Assembly (NCBI GenBank): GCA_013519935.1
Contig: JACDUA010000001.1
Coordinates: forward strand, 27,982-91,981
DNA length: 64,000 nt
Source of the DNA: Ectothiorhodospiraceae bacterium WFHF3C12
GTDB lineage: Bacteria; Pseudomonadota; Gammaproteobacteria; Nitrococcales; Nitrococcaceae
Direction: 5' to 3'
This document shows, one piece after another, positions 33,257-42,481 of the stretch. A program made the translations under genes and the position numbers. The first letter of the stretch is position 1. Each line of letters begins with the position of its first letter. The notes beneath the pieces are model-generated. The model did not search any database, was not told where the DNA came from, and saw nothing but the letters and a program-made list of their open reading frames with translations.

Positions 33257-34039
33257 CTACCGCGGCGCCATGCGGATGGCACCGTCCAGGCGCACGCTCT
33301 CGCCGTTGAGATAACCATTGGTCACCATGGTCTCGGCGAGCTGCGCGAATTCCGCCGGCAGCCCCAGACGTTTGGGGAACGGCACCGACGCCGAGAGCGC
33401 CTCCTTGACGTTGTCGGGTAGTCCCTGCATCAGCGGCGTGTCGAAGATGCCCGGCATGATGGTGTTCACCCGGATGCCCTCGTTCATCAGGTCGCGGGCC
33501 ATGGGCAGGGTCATGCCGACGATACCGGCCTTCGACGCCGAGTAAGCGGTCTGGCCGATCTGGCCGTCCTGGGCGGCGACGGAGGCCGTATGGAGGATGA
33601 CGCCGCGCTCGCCGTCGGTCAGGGGCTCCAGGGTCAGCATACCGGCGGCGGACTTGGCGGCACAGCGGAAACTGCCGATCAGGTTGATCTGCAGGATCTT
33701 CTCGAACTCCGGCAGGGGGTGATGGGATATTTCGCCGCTGTCCTTGGCGCGGCTGGCGGTCTTGTTGGCGCTGCCGATGCCGGCGCAGTTGAACAGAATG
33801 CGCTCCTGGCCGATGGCCTCCCGGGACCTGGCGAAGGCGGCATCGACGCCGTCCTCGGAGGTCACGTCGGTGCGGCAGAAAACGCCGCCCAGCTCCCGAG
33901 CCAGCGCCTCGCCGCACTCCTCGTTCAGATCGAAGATGGCTACCCGCACACCCGAGGCGGCCAGCCGACGGGCAGCCGCCTCCCCCAGACCGGATGCGCC
34001 GCCGGTTACCACTGCAGAGATCGAATCGTCCAGCTTCAT
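33257..34039 (-). CDS. Short-chain dehydrogenase/reductase (3-hydroxyacyl-CoA dehydrogenase type II-like)
   Basis: SAVVTGGASGLGEAAARRLAASGVRVAIFDLNEE, TASVAAQDGQIGQTAYSASKAGIVGMTLPMARDL; ATG at 34039. Confidence 0.93.
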   Translation of the reverse strand: MKLDDSISAVVTGGASGLGEAAARRLAASGVRVAIFDLNEECGEALARELGGVFCRTDVTSEDGVDAAFARSREAIGQERILFNCAGIGSANKTASRAKDSGEISHHPLPEFEKILQINLIGSFRCAAKSAAGMLTLEPLTDGERGVILHTASVAAQDGQIGQTAYSASKAGIVGMTLPMARDLMNEGIRVNTIMPGIFDTPLMQGLPDNVKEALSASVPFPKRLGLPAEFAQLAETMVTNGYLNGESVRLDGAIRMAPR

Positions 34040-34175
34040 TGGAATGTGTCCTCGCTCCGGATGAATAGCTCGCGGCGCGCCACGCGACAACGCCGTGGGG
34101 CCTTCGTCACGACGAAAACCCGCCGATGGGCCGCCTGCCGACCCGCACTCTAGTCTCGACGCCCGGCATGGGGCA

Positions 34176-34191
34176 TCGTCGGAAGCGACGA
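34176..34191. promoter_or_regulatory. Operator-like dyad site E: TCGTCG-GAAG-CGACGA
   Basis: ~137 bp upstream of SDR start (34039, -), the head of the SDR-thiolase-ligase-dehydratase run; nearly identical to site A including flank (ACGAARTGC). Confidence 0.6.
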
Positions 34192-34341
34192 AATGCGTTC
34201 AACCCTCACTGTCACCGGCGCCCGGAGCGCCGTCGGCGTCCCGGCCCCCGCTTCGCGGGGCGTTCGGCGTGCTATCGAGACTGGCGTGAGGGATCGAATG
34301 AACAATAATGGCCAAAGGCACAACGCACGGGAGGGACCCTG

Positions 34342-35643
34342 ATGGACTATGAGACGCTGCTCCAGGATCCGCAGATTCAGGCCCTGCGCGACGAGCTGCA
34401 TGCCCTGCGCGGGAGTGGGCGGGTCTTCAGCGACGTCGTCGACGGCGAGGGCAACCAGTACGTCGATCTGGTCATGGAGGGCGGCGGCACCCTGGGGCTG
34501 GCCCTGGTGGGCTACATCTGGGCCCTGGAAGAGGCCGGGATACGCTTCCTGGGCATTGGCGGCACCTCCGCCGGATCCATCGGTGCGATGCTGCTGGCCG
34601 GACTGGATGTGCCCCAGGCGAGAAAGTCGCCGGCTCTGATGGAAGCCCTGTCGTCCGTCGACTTCATCGAGTTCGTCGACGGCGGCTACAGCGCGCGCAA
34701 GCTCGCCGACGCCATCAGCGATGGGCGCCGCCTGCCCGCCCTTTTCTGGGGGTCCCTGCAGGCCGTGCGCGTGATTTTCGGGAAGTGGCGGCGCTGGGGC
34801 CTCAACCCCGGGGACAGCTTCGAGCAGTGGCTGGAGGGCACGCTGCGGCAAAGCGGTATTGACGACCTTGGCGCCCTGGAGCAACGACATGCGACACGCC
34901 CGGACGGGCTTGGCCTGCGCGGGGAGGCCGACAATGCGGCTGGCGGCCCGAGAACCTGGAAGCTCGCCGTCATCGCCGCCGATGTCGCAACCCAGAGCAA
35001 GGTGGTCTTTCCGGCGATGGGCCCCCTTTACTTCGACGTCGACCGCATTCACCCGGCGCGGTTCGTCCGCGCATCCATGGCCATCCCGATCTTCTTCCGC
35101 GCCCTGCGGCCCGACATCCCCCGCGAGGCCGGCTACCGCGAGCGGTGGAAGGCGCTCATGGGCCTGGATATCGGGGAACGGGACGAGCTCCCGGAATACG
35201 CCGTGTTCGTCGACGGCGGAGTGCTGTCGAACTTCCCCATCGCCGAGTTCCACGTGCGCCAGGGTATCCCCCAGCGGCCCACGTTCGGCGTGAAACTCGG
35301 CAGCTCGCACCAGTTCGAACGCATCGAGGGTGTCTTCGAACTGCTCACGGGCATCTTCAATAGCGCACGGCGGATCCTCGACAAGGACTTCCTGCGCCGC
35401 AACCCGGACTACGACATGCTGGTCGCCGAGGTGGACACGAAGGGCTACAACTGGCTCCGGTTCAGCATGGACGAGGAAGAGCAGCTGGGACTGATCAAGC
35501 TTGGGGCGAGTGCCGCAAGGGACTTCCTCAAGAGCTTCGACTGGGCGGCCTACAAGCGTGTGCGCCAGAGCATGGCCGAAGCGGACCGTATCCACGCGGC
35601 ATCGAGACCCGCGGATACGCAGGGCGATGAAACCGGGCATTGA
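34342..35643 (+). CDS. Patatin-like phospholipase family protein
   Basis: VMEGGGTLGLALVGYIWALEEAGIRFLGIGGTSAGSIGAMLLAG (GxSxG) and VDGGVLSNFPIAEF (DGG). Confidence 0.9.
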   Translation: MDYETLLQDPQIQALRDELHALRGSGRVFSDVVDGEGNQYVDLVMEGGGTLGLALVGYIWALEEAGIRFLGIGGTSAGSIGAMLLAGLDVPQARKSPALMEALSSVDFIEFVDGGYSARKLADAISDGRRLPALFWGSLQAVRVIFGKWRRWGLNPGDSFEQWLEGTLRQSGIDDLGALEQRHATRPDGLGLRGEADNAAGGPRTWKLAVIAADVATQSKVVFPAMGPLYFDVDRIHPARFVRASMAIPIFFRALRPDIPREAGYRERWKALMGLDIGERDELPEYAVFVDGGVLSNFPIAEFHVRQGIPQRPTFGVKLGSSHQFERIEGVFELLTGIFNSARRILDKDFLRRNPDYDMLVAEVDTKGYNWLRFSMDEEEQLGLIKLGASAARDFLKSFDWAAYKRVRQSMAEADRIHAASRPADTQGDETGH

Positions 35644-35676
35644 CGGCGGCGCGGGCCGGCGCCGGGGAATCGGGAA

Positions 35677-35750
35677 TGGAGGCTAGGGCCGGAATCGAAC
35701 CGACGTACACGGCTTTGCAGGCCGCTGCATCACCACTCTGCCACCTAGCC
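35677..35750 (-). tRNA. tRNA-Cys (anticodon GCA), CCA encoded
   Basis: Reverse complement GGCTAGGTGGCAGAGTGGTGATGCAGCGGCCTGCAAAGCCGTGTACGTCGGTTCGATTCCGGCCCTAGCCTCCA. Confidence 0.95.
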
Positions 35751-35887
35751 TGAGTCGCGGGAATCATAACAAGCCGGCCGGACTATGACGAGTGCATGGC
35801 CGGCGTCACGGCCATGCACTGACGCATGGGGGCGCCGCTTTCCAAACACGCTCGAAACCGTGTTTCGGCCGCCCCGGCCGGTGGAAT

Positions 35888-35917
35888 CAAAAAACCCCGG
35901 CCGGGACCGGGGTTTCT
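35888..35917 (-). terminator. Rho-independent terminator downstream of tRNA-Gly
   Basis: Minus strand GAAACCCCGGTCCCGGCCGGGGTTTTTT: GC stem plus T-run. Confidence 0.8.
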
Positions 35918-35923
35918 GAAATC

Positions 35924-35999
<76 letters not shown>

Positions 36000-36039
36000 T
36001 GCGTTGTTGGCGCACATTTTATGCCGTGAAGATTCGGTG

Positions 36040-36621
36040 TCAAGCCCCGCTGCGCCGGCCGGCCTCCTCCCCCAGGGCCCGCCATGCCGCGCGCAGATAG
36101 ATGATCATCGAATACAGCGTCAACACCGCGGCGAGATAGAGAAGCACCATGCCGATTTCCTGCACCGGGATACCGAGCACATCGTACCTCAGCAACAGCA
36201 GCAGGATGGCCAGCATCTGCGCGGTGGTCTTCACCTTGCCCAGCATGCCTACGGCCACGCTCGCGCGCTTGCCAAGCTCCGCCATCCACTCCCGCAGCGC
36301 CGAAACGGCGATCTCCCGCCCGATGATCACCGCCGCCGGGACGGCAAAGGCGGCCGAGGGGTTCACGGTGACCAGTGCCACCAGGGCCACCGCCACCATG
36401 AGCTTGTCCGCCACCGGGTCGAGAAAGGCACCGAACGGCGAAGTCTGCTCCCATCGACGGGCCAGATAGCCGTCCAGCCAGTCGGTGATGGCCGCGACGC
36501 CGAAAACCGTCGCCGCCACGACGTTGGACCACGGATACGGGAGCAGGAACATCAGCCCAAGCACCGGAATGAGCACGATCCGCAGAAGCGTCAGAATGTT
36601 GGGTATGTTCAGGTCCATCAA
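36040..36621 (-). CDS. pgsA: CDP-diacylglycerol--glycerol-3-phosphate 3-phosphatidyltransferase
   Basis: NIPNILTLLRIVLIPVLGLMFLL, DWLDGYLARRWEQTSPFGAFLDPVADKLMV (CDP-alcohol phosphatidyltransferase motif). Confidence 0.96.
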   Translation of the reverse strand: MMDLNIPNILTLLRIVLIPVLGLMFLLPYPWSNVVAATVFGVAAITDWLDGYLARRWEQTSPFGAFLDPVADKLMVAVALVALVTVNPSAAFAVPAAVIIGREIAVSALREWMAELGKRASVAVGMLGKVKTTAQMLAILLLLLRYDVLGIPVQEIGMVLLYLAAVLTLYSMIIYLRAAWRALGEEAGRRSGA

Positions 36622-36693
36622 GGCTCCGCTGTAGTGGCGCGAGGCCGCCCATGTTAACCGTCCGCCGCCCCGCGCGGCACGCCCCCGGGGCTT

Positions 36694-38523
36694 TCAGCCG
36701 TGGAAGGTCTCATAGATCCGTCTCGCCAGGGCCTCGCTGATGCCATGCACCTGGGCCAGATCCTCGACACCCGCCCGGGACACACCCTGCAGCCCGCCGA
36801 ATTGCCGCAGAAGCGCCTGCCGGCGTTTCGGCCCCAGCCCCGGAATGTCCTCCAGAGACGAGCGCGTGCGGCTCTTGCCGCGGCGCTGGCGATGCCCCGT
36901 GATGGCGAATCGGTGCGCCTCGTCGCGGACCTGCTGCAACAGGTGCAGCGCCGGCGAGTGCGGCTCCAGCTCCGCCGACTCATCGCTGTCCATCAGGAAC
37001 AGCGTCTCCTCGCCGGGTCGGCGCTCCGGGCCCTTGGCGATGCCCAGCACCGTCACGTCATCCACCTGCAGCTCGTCGAGTACCGACCGGGCCTGGGCGA
37101 CCTGACCCTTGCCGCCGTCGATGAGCAGCAGGTCCGGCATGACGCCCTCGCCGTCCTTGAGGCGGCGAAAGCGCCGCTCCAGGGCCTGGCGCATGGCGGC
37201 GTAGTCATCGCCGGCGTCCACGTCGCGGATGTTGAAGCGCCGGTAGTCCGATTTCACCGCACCCTGGCGGTTGAATACCACGCAGGAGGCCACCGTCGCC
37301 TCACCGCGGGTGTGACTGATGTCGAAGCACTCGATGCGCTCGGGAATCTCGTTAAGTCCCAGTTCGTCCTGCAGCGCCTCGTAGCGTCGCTCCATGGTGG
37401 CATGGTCCGCGGCCCGCGCCCGCAGCGCGTGCCGGGCATTGTCCAGCGCCATGTCCACCCAGCGCCGGCGCTCGCCACGCACGCTGTCACTGATGCGCAC
37501 CCGGTGACCGGCCGCCTCTCCGAGCGCCTCGGCGATAACCGCGCGGCCCTCGACGGCCTCGCTGAGCAGGATCTCCCCGGGTATCTGCCGGCCCAGATAG
37601 TAGCGCGGGAGGAACTCCGCCAGCAGCTCCTGCGCCGACATACCCTCCGGCAGGCGGGGAAAGAAGGTCTTGTTTCCCAGGTTCTGACCATTGCGGAAGA
37701 CGAACAGCTGAACACAGGCGAGGTCCTCTTCCTGCACCGCGGCCACCACGTCCAGGTCGCCCCTGGCCCCGGCGACGTACTGTCGCTCCTGGACCCGCCT
37801 CAGAGTCGCGATCCGGTCGCGCAGGCGCGCCGCTTCCTCGAACTGCAGGTTCTCCGAGGCCCGCTCCATGCGTTCGACCAGTTCGTCGATGACGCGGTTG
37901 CTCTCTCCTTCCAGAAACAGCACCGCGTGGCGAACGTCACGCTGATAGGCCTCGCGGTCCACGTAGCCGACGCAGGGCGCGGTACAGCGCTTGATCTGGT
38001 ACTGCAGGCACGGACGCGAGCGATTCTGAAAGAAGCTGTCCTCGCACTGGCGTACCGGAAAGATCTTCTGAAGATGATTCAGGGTGTCCCGTACGGCGGA
38101 GGCGCTGGGAAACGGGCCGAAATAGCGCCCGGGCCCGGTACGGGCACCACGGTAGAAGCCCAGCCGGGGGAAATCCTGGTGGGTTGAGACATAGATGTAC
38201 GGATAGCTCTTGTCGTCACGGAGCAGCACGTTGTAGCGCGGCCGCAGGTCCTTGATCAGATTGTTCTCAAGGATCAGCGCCTCGGCCTCGGTGTGGGTCA
38301 GCGTGACCTGCACGTCCGCCACCTGGGCCACCATCGCCCGGGTCTTGGGACCCTGGTCGGAGCGTGTGAAATAGCTGCCGACCCGGCGCCTGAGGCTGCG
38401 TGCCTTGCCCACGTAGATGACCGTGCCGCCCTGGTCCACCATGCGGTAGACACCCGGGCTCTCCGGCAGGGACCGCGCGGTCTCCTGCAGCCGCAGCCAG
38501 CGCTGTTGCTCCGTTTCGGCCAT
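36694..38523 (-). CDS. uvrC: Excinuclease ABC subunit C
   Basis: GIY-YIG PESPGVYRMVDQGGTVIYVGKARSLRRRVGSYF; UVR domain; C-terminal HhH LEDIPGLGPKRRQALLRQFGGLQGV. Confidence 0.96.
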   Translation of the reverse strand: MAETEQQRWLRLQETARSLPESPGVYRMVDQGGTVIYVGKARSLRRRVGSYFTRSDQGPKTRAMVAQVADVQVTLTHTEAEALILENNLIKDLRPRYNVLLRDDKSYPYIYVSTHQDFPRLGFYRGARTGPGRYFGPFPSASAVRDTLNHLQKIFPVRQCEDSFFQNRSRPCLQYQIKRCTAPCVGYVDREAYQRDVRHAVLFLEGESNRVIDELVERMERASENLQFEEAARLRDRIATLRRVQERQYVAGARGDLDVVAAVQEEDLACVQLFVFRNGQNLGNKTFFPRLPEGMSAQELLAEFLPRYYLGRQIPGEILLSEAVEGRAVIAEALGEAAGHRVRISDSVRGERRRWVDMALDNARHALRARAADHATMERRYEALQDELGLNEIPERIECFDISHTRGEATVASCVVFNRQGAVKSDYRRFNIRDVDAGDDYAAMRQALERRFRRLKDGEGVMPDLLLIDGGKGQVAQARSVLDELQVDDVTVLGIAKGPERRPGEETLFLMDSDESAELEPHSPALHLLQQVRDEAHRFAITGHRQRRGKSRTRSSLEDIPGLGPKRRQALLRQFGGLQGVSRAGVEDLAQVHGISEALARRIYETFHG

Positions 38524-38531
38524 GGACTCCG

Positions 38532-39197
38532 TCAAGCCGGCCCCATCCGACTGTCGCGCAGCAGGCTCACCGCCGTCTCGAATACCGCCTGGAACATCGC
38601 CTCCGTCAAGCGCCCTGTCTGGGTGTTGTAGCGGCTGCAGTGATAGGTATCCAGCAGCAGCCGGCCGCTGGGTAGCGGCCAATGGACCCCGTGTCGGAAC
38701 GGATAGTCTTTCTGCCGCGCGCGCTCGGCCTTCACGACGGCCGTGTGGGCCACACGGCCCAGCGCCAGCACCACGTCACCCGGCCCGAGCCGCTCGATGT
38801 CATGGGCCAGATAGCCGTTGCAGTTATTGACCTCCGCCCCCGTCGGTTTGTTCTCCGGGGGCACGCACCGCACCGCGTTGGTGATGCGGCACCCCTTCAG
38901 CAGCAGACCGTCGTCGGGGGACAGCGATTGCGATCGCGAACCGAAGCCGTATGCATGCAGGGTGCGGTAGAGAAGCTCCCCGGCGTAGTCACCGGTGAAC
39001 GGCCGACCGGTGGCATTGGCGCCGTGGAAGCCGGGCGCCAGCCCGACGATCAGCAGCCGGGCATCCGCATCGCCGAAGTCCGGCACGGGAGCGGCGTGAT
39101 AACCGGGATAGCGGACCCGGGCCTCGTCCAGATAGGCGGCTAGCCGCGGGCACCGCCGACAGCTCGGGTCGAACGGTTCAGGGGTGTGAAACGACAT
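38532..39197 (-). CDS. Uracil-DNA glycosylase, family 5 (UDGb)-like
   Basis: CRRCPRLAAYLDEAR, LLIVGLAPGFHGANATGRPFTGDYAGELLYRTL, ITNAVRCVPPENKPTGAEVNNCNGYL, DTYHCSRYNTQTGRL. Confidence 0.88.
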   Translation of the reverse strand: MSFHTPEPFDPSCRRCPRLAAYLDEARVRYPGYHAAPVPDFGDADARLLIVGLAPGFHGANATGRPFTGDYAGELLYRTLHAYGFGSRSQSLSPDDGLLLKGCRITNAVRCVPPENKPTGAEVNNCNGYLAHDIERLGPGDVVLALGRVAHTAVVKAERARQKDYPFRHGVHWPLPSGRLLLDTYHCSRYNTQTGRLTEAMFQAVFETAVSLLRDSRMGPA

Positions 39198-39229
39198 GGG
39201 CAGATCCCGTCCAGGAACACCGGGTGTCC

Positions 39230-39871
39230 TTATTGCAGGCGGTCGATCATACCGTGTCTGATGGCGAGATGCGTCAGCTCGACGTCATTCTCCACCCCGA
39301 GTTTCTCGTAGAGACGGTAACGATAGGTGCTTACCGTCTTGGGGCTGAGGCAGAGCGTGTCGGATATGTCCTGGAGCTTGTACCCCTCGGTCACCATCAT
39401 CATGACCTGGACTTCCCGCTGGGAGAGCTTGTCGAAGGGGTTCTTCTTGCCGCCGTCGAGGCCGGACAGGGCCATCTGCTGAGCGATATCGGCGCCAATG
39501 TAGCGCTCGCCCCGGGAGACGGTGCGAATGGCCTTGACGATCTCGGCCTCGTCGCAGCCTTTGGTCAGATATCCGGACGCCCCGGCCTCCAGAAGCCGGC
39601 TCGGATAGGGCTCGTCCACGTGAACGGTGAGCGCGATGATCTTGAGGTTCTCATCCACCCGCAGCAGCTTGCGGGTGGCCTCCAGCCCGCCGATGCCGGG
39701 CATGTGCACGTCCATGAGGACCACGTCCGGCCGCCCCTGCTTGGCCAGGCGCAGCGCCTCTTCGCCGGACTCCGCCTCGCCCACGACCTCGATGCCGTCC
39801 GCGTCGTCCAGAATGCGACGTATGCCGGTACGCACCAATTGGTGATCGTCCACCAACAGGACCTTGATCAT
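39230..39871 (-). CDS. uvrY: GacA/UvrY-type response regulator
   Basis: MIKVLLVDDHQLVRTGIRRILDD, DVVLMDVHMPGIGGLEATRKLL, LSQREVQVMMMVTEGYKLQDISDTLCLSPKTVSTYRYRLYEKL; next to uvrC-pgsA. Confidence 0.92.
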   Translation of the reverse strand: MIKVLLVDDHQLVRTGIRRILDDADGIEVVGEAESGEEALRLAKQGRPDVVLMDVHMPGIGGLEATRKLLRVDENLKIIALTVHVDEPYPSRLLEAGASGYLTKGCDEAEIVKAIRTVSRGERYIGADIAQQMALSGLDGGKKNPFDKLSQREVQVMMMVTEGYKLQDISDTLCLSPKTVSTYRYRLYEKLGVENDVELTHLAIRHGMIDRLQ

Positions 39872-40158
39872 TGACCGAGCGAACCTCCTGTGGAAGCCGT
39901 CCACCGCCGCCAATGGGCCAGCGGGGCGGCAAGAGAAAGCGATCGACGCACGCTTGCCGGAAGCTGGCGCTGATCAACCGCCCTTCGGAATTCTAACGCG
40001 AAAACCGCCCGTAAAAAGGTGGCTGCGTCGCAGGATGGCCGACCGGAGGCGCCATGACCCACCATCAATCACCCCGGGGCGCGGTAGGCTGATGCATTGG
40101 CGTGGGCCCGCGCAAGGTGGGTTCTTGACCAGGGGCCAGGGCGTGATGCAGCTGCACG

Positions 40159-41520
40159 CTAGGCGCCGGAGTCGCCAACCATGCGCTCGGCCGGCGGCGT
40201 GGCGGCAACGACCGCCAGTCCCAGGACGCCAAGCAGCCCCAGCACGGCCACGAGCGTGGCTGGCGAGAACGCATCGGCCAGCACCCCGAGAAAGCCGAGC
40301 CCCAGGGCGAACACCCCCACCGCGGTATTGGCGAAGGCCACGAACAGCGGCCGTTCCTCCGACGGCGCGGCATCGACCAGGTAGGTCTTGCGGCCGAGCC
40401 GAACACCCTGTTCCGCGAACCCCAGCAGTATGAACACCAGCGCATAGAGGTAGGGCGACGCCCCATCGGCGCCCAGCGAGCCGATCGCCAGGGCGCAAAC
40501 GGCCGTGATGACGGCAAGCCCCGAGGCCAGGGCCATCACGCCCCGGCTGTTGCGATCGGCCAGACGTCCCAGGAAGCGGCTGCTGAGCACGTTTGCGAGG
40601 CCCACGGTGAGAACGAACACCCCTAACGCCGGCAGATCCCCGCCGAAAAGGCTCTGCGCATGCAGCGCGTAGAAGGGCATGGAGATTTCCACCACCAGCA
40701 ACACGATACGGGCCAGCAGAAACCGCCTGTAGCCACCATAGCGCGCGAGCAGCCCAACGCCGCCGCGCAGCTCCGAGATCAGGTTGCGCCCGCCTTCGGT
40801 GGCCCCCGGATCCTCCCTCACCGCCGCGAACGCGGCCGCCGCCAGCAGCCACAGCACCCCGCCCGCGGCCAGCAGCGAAGCGGAGATGCCGACACTGTCC
40901 GCGCCGGCAACGCCAAGCTGGAGATAGGCGCCGGCCGCCACCGCCAGGGCCCCGCCGATGGTGGCGCGGTTGCCAAGCAGTCCGCCCCGCTGACCCTTGG
41001 GCACCGTCTTGCCCATCACGTCCTGAAAGGCGACGGATGCCGTGCCGCTGGCGATGCTGAATGCCAGTATCAGGACCAGGGTAACCGCCCCGGCGGCGAG
41101 TGGTGGCAGCAGGAGCGCGGCCACGGCCACCAGCACCAGGGCGAGCGCCTGGACCGTGCCGGCTCCCACCCAGACCCACTTGCGCCGGGGCAACCGCCGG
41201 ATGGCCCCCGAAACCAGCATCTGCGGGATCAGGGAGCCGGCCTGCTTGAGCGGCATCAGGAAGCCGATGAACACCGCCGGCGTGCCAATGGCGGCCAACA
41301 GCCAGGGAATCACCAGGTTGGGCCCGGCCACCTGTTCGGACAGCTTGCTCGCCGCGCCGTTGAGCACGTTAAGCACGTAATTGCGGGGCAGCTCCGTGCA
41401 GGCCGATTCCGGAATGGCGCTGCAGGCCCGCTCGTCGCTGTCATCGCCGCTGAGAATGCGGTAGGCGCGATCCAGGCGGTCGCCCTGCGGACTTCCAGTC
41501 ACGCCTGAAAGATCAGGCAT
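40159..41520 (-). CDS. MFS transporter with ~60-aa N-terminal extension
   Basis: Multiple TM segments; N-term MPDLSGVTGSPQGDRLDRAYRILSGDDSDERACSAIPESACTELPRNYVLNVLNGAASKLSEQVAGPNLVIPWLL. Confidence 0.8.
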   Translation of the reverse strand: MPDLSGVTGSPQGDRLDRAYRILSGDDSDERACSAIPESACTELPRNYVLNVLNGAASKLSEQVAGPNLVIPWLLAAIGTPAVFIGFLMPLKQAGSLIPQMLVSGAIRRLPRRKWVWVGAGTVQALALVLVAVAALLLPPLAAGAVTLVLILAFSIASGTASVAFQDVMGKTVPKGQRGGLLGNRATIGGALAVAAGAYLQLGVAGADSVGISASLLAAGGVLWLLAAAAFAAVREDPGATEGGRNLISELRGGVGLLARYGGYRRFLLARIVLLVVEISMPFYALHAQSLFGGDLPALGVFVLTVGLANVLSSRFLGRLADRNSRGVMALASGLAVITAVCALAIGSLGADGASPYLYALVFILLGFAEQGVRLGRKTYLVDAAPSEERPLFVAFANTAVGVFALGLGFLGVLADAFSPATLVAVLGLLGVLGLAVVAATPPAERMVGDSGA

Positions 41521-41636
41521 ACCTTATTGTTCCTTATGCACTTTAAGACAGCATCAGGATGGCACGTTGCGCGATCACCGAGCATAGCATAGGGTCTTTC
41601 GGGCCATGCGCTGCCACCGACCGGAGATGCCGCCTC

Positions 41637-42473
41637 GTGAAACTCGATGACCCGGTAACCACTCTCTATCCGCCAACGGGCCGGACGCGCCCCCTGCGCA
41701 ATCTCTACCTGGAGCAACCGCTGGAACCCGAAAACTGGGACGGCTCACTCTTCCTGTACAGCAATTTCGTCACCAGCCTGGACGGTCGTATCGCCCTCGA
41801 CGCGCCCACCGCCGGAGCCTCGGGGGTGCCGCCCCACACCGCCAACCCGCGGGATTGGCGCCTGTTCCAGGAACTGGCCGCACAGGCCGGGGTACTGATC
41901 ACCAGTGGCCGCTATCTTCGGCAGTTCGCCGCCGGCACCGCCCAGGACGTCCTGCCGGTCGGCAGCGACGAGGCGTTTGCGGATCTCCTGGCATGGCGCC
42001 GGGCGCAGAACCTGCCCCCCCAACCCGACGTCGCGGTCGTCAGCGCCAGCCTGGACTTCGACGTGCCCGAAGCGCTCGTGGAAAGCCGCCAACGCATCCT
42101 GGTCCTCACCAGTGCCCACGCCCCCCGGGACCGCCGGCAGGCCCACGAAGCCCGCGGCTGTCAGGTGGTGGTATGTGACCAGGGGGCGACCGTCACGGGC
42201 GCCGGGATCTACCGTGCCCTGGAGGCCGCCGGATACCGGCGCGCCTACTCGGTGACCGGGCCCCAGATTCTGCGGCTGCTACTGGCGGACGGGGTGCTGC
42301 ATGCGCTCTTTCTCACGCAGGCGTTGAGGATGCTGGGCGGTGAAGCCTACGACACCCTCGTCGAGGGCGACGTGCTGGCGGACGCGCCGGCCTTCGAACT
42401 GCGCACGCTGTTCCACGACCCGTACGCACCCGAGGCGGCATCCCAGCTACTGGCCTGCTACGACCGGCGCTGA
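41637..42473 (+). CDS. RibD C-terminal-domain (DHFR-fold) reductase
   Basis: SNFVTSLDGRIALDAP, DWRLFQELAAQAGVLITSGRYLR; GTG start at 41637 likely (track ORF starts at 41559). Confidence 0.8.
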   Translation: MKLDDPVTTLYPPTGRTRPLRNLYLEQPLEPENWDGSLFLYSNFVTSLDGRIALDAPTAGASGVPPHTANPRDWRLFQELAAQAGVLITSGRYLRQFAAGTAQDVLPVGSDEAFADLLAWRRAQNLPPQPDVAVVSASLDFDVPEALVESRQRILVLTSAHAPRDRRQAHEARGCQVVVCDQGATVTGAGIYRALEAAGYRRAYSVTGPQILRLLLADGVLHALFLTQALRMLGGEAYDTLVEGDVLADAPAFELRTLFHDPYAPEAASQLLACYDRR

Positions 42474-42481
42474 TCGGGCAG

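Noticed and set aside
34342-35643. Patatin as a CBASS-type (CapV-like) defence effector
   Set aside because: No cyclase, Cap2/Cap3 or other defence gene nearby; context is metabolic
39964-39977. CTGGC-N4-ATCAA near uvrY as an FNR-type box
   Set aside because: Left half lacks the TTGAT core
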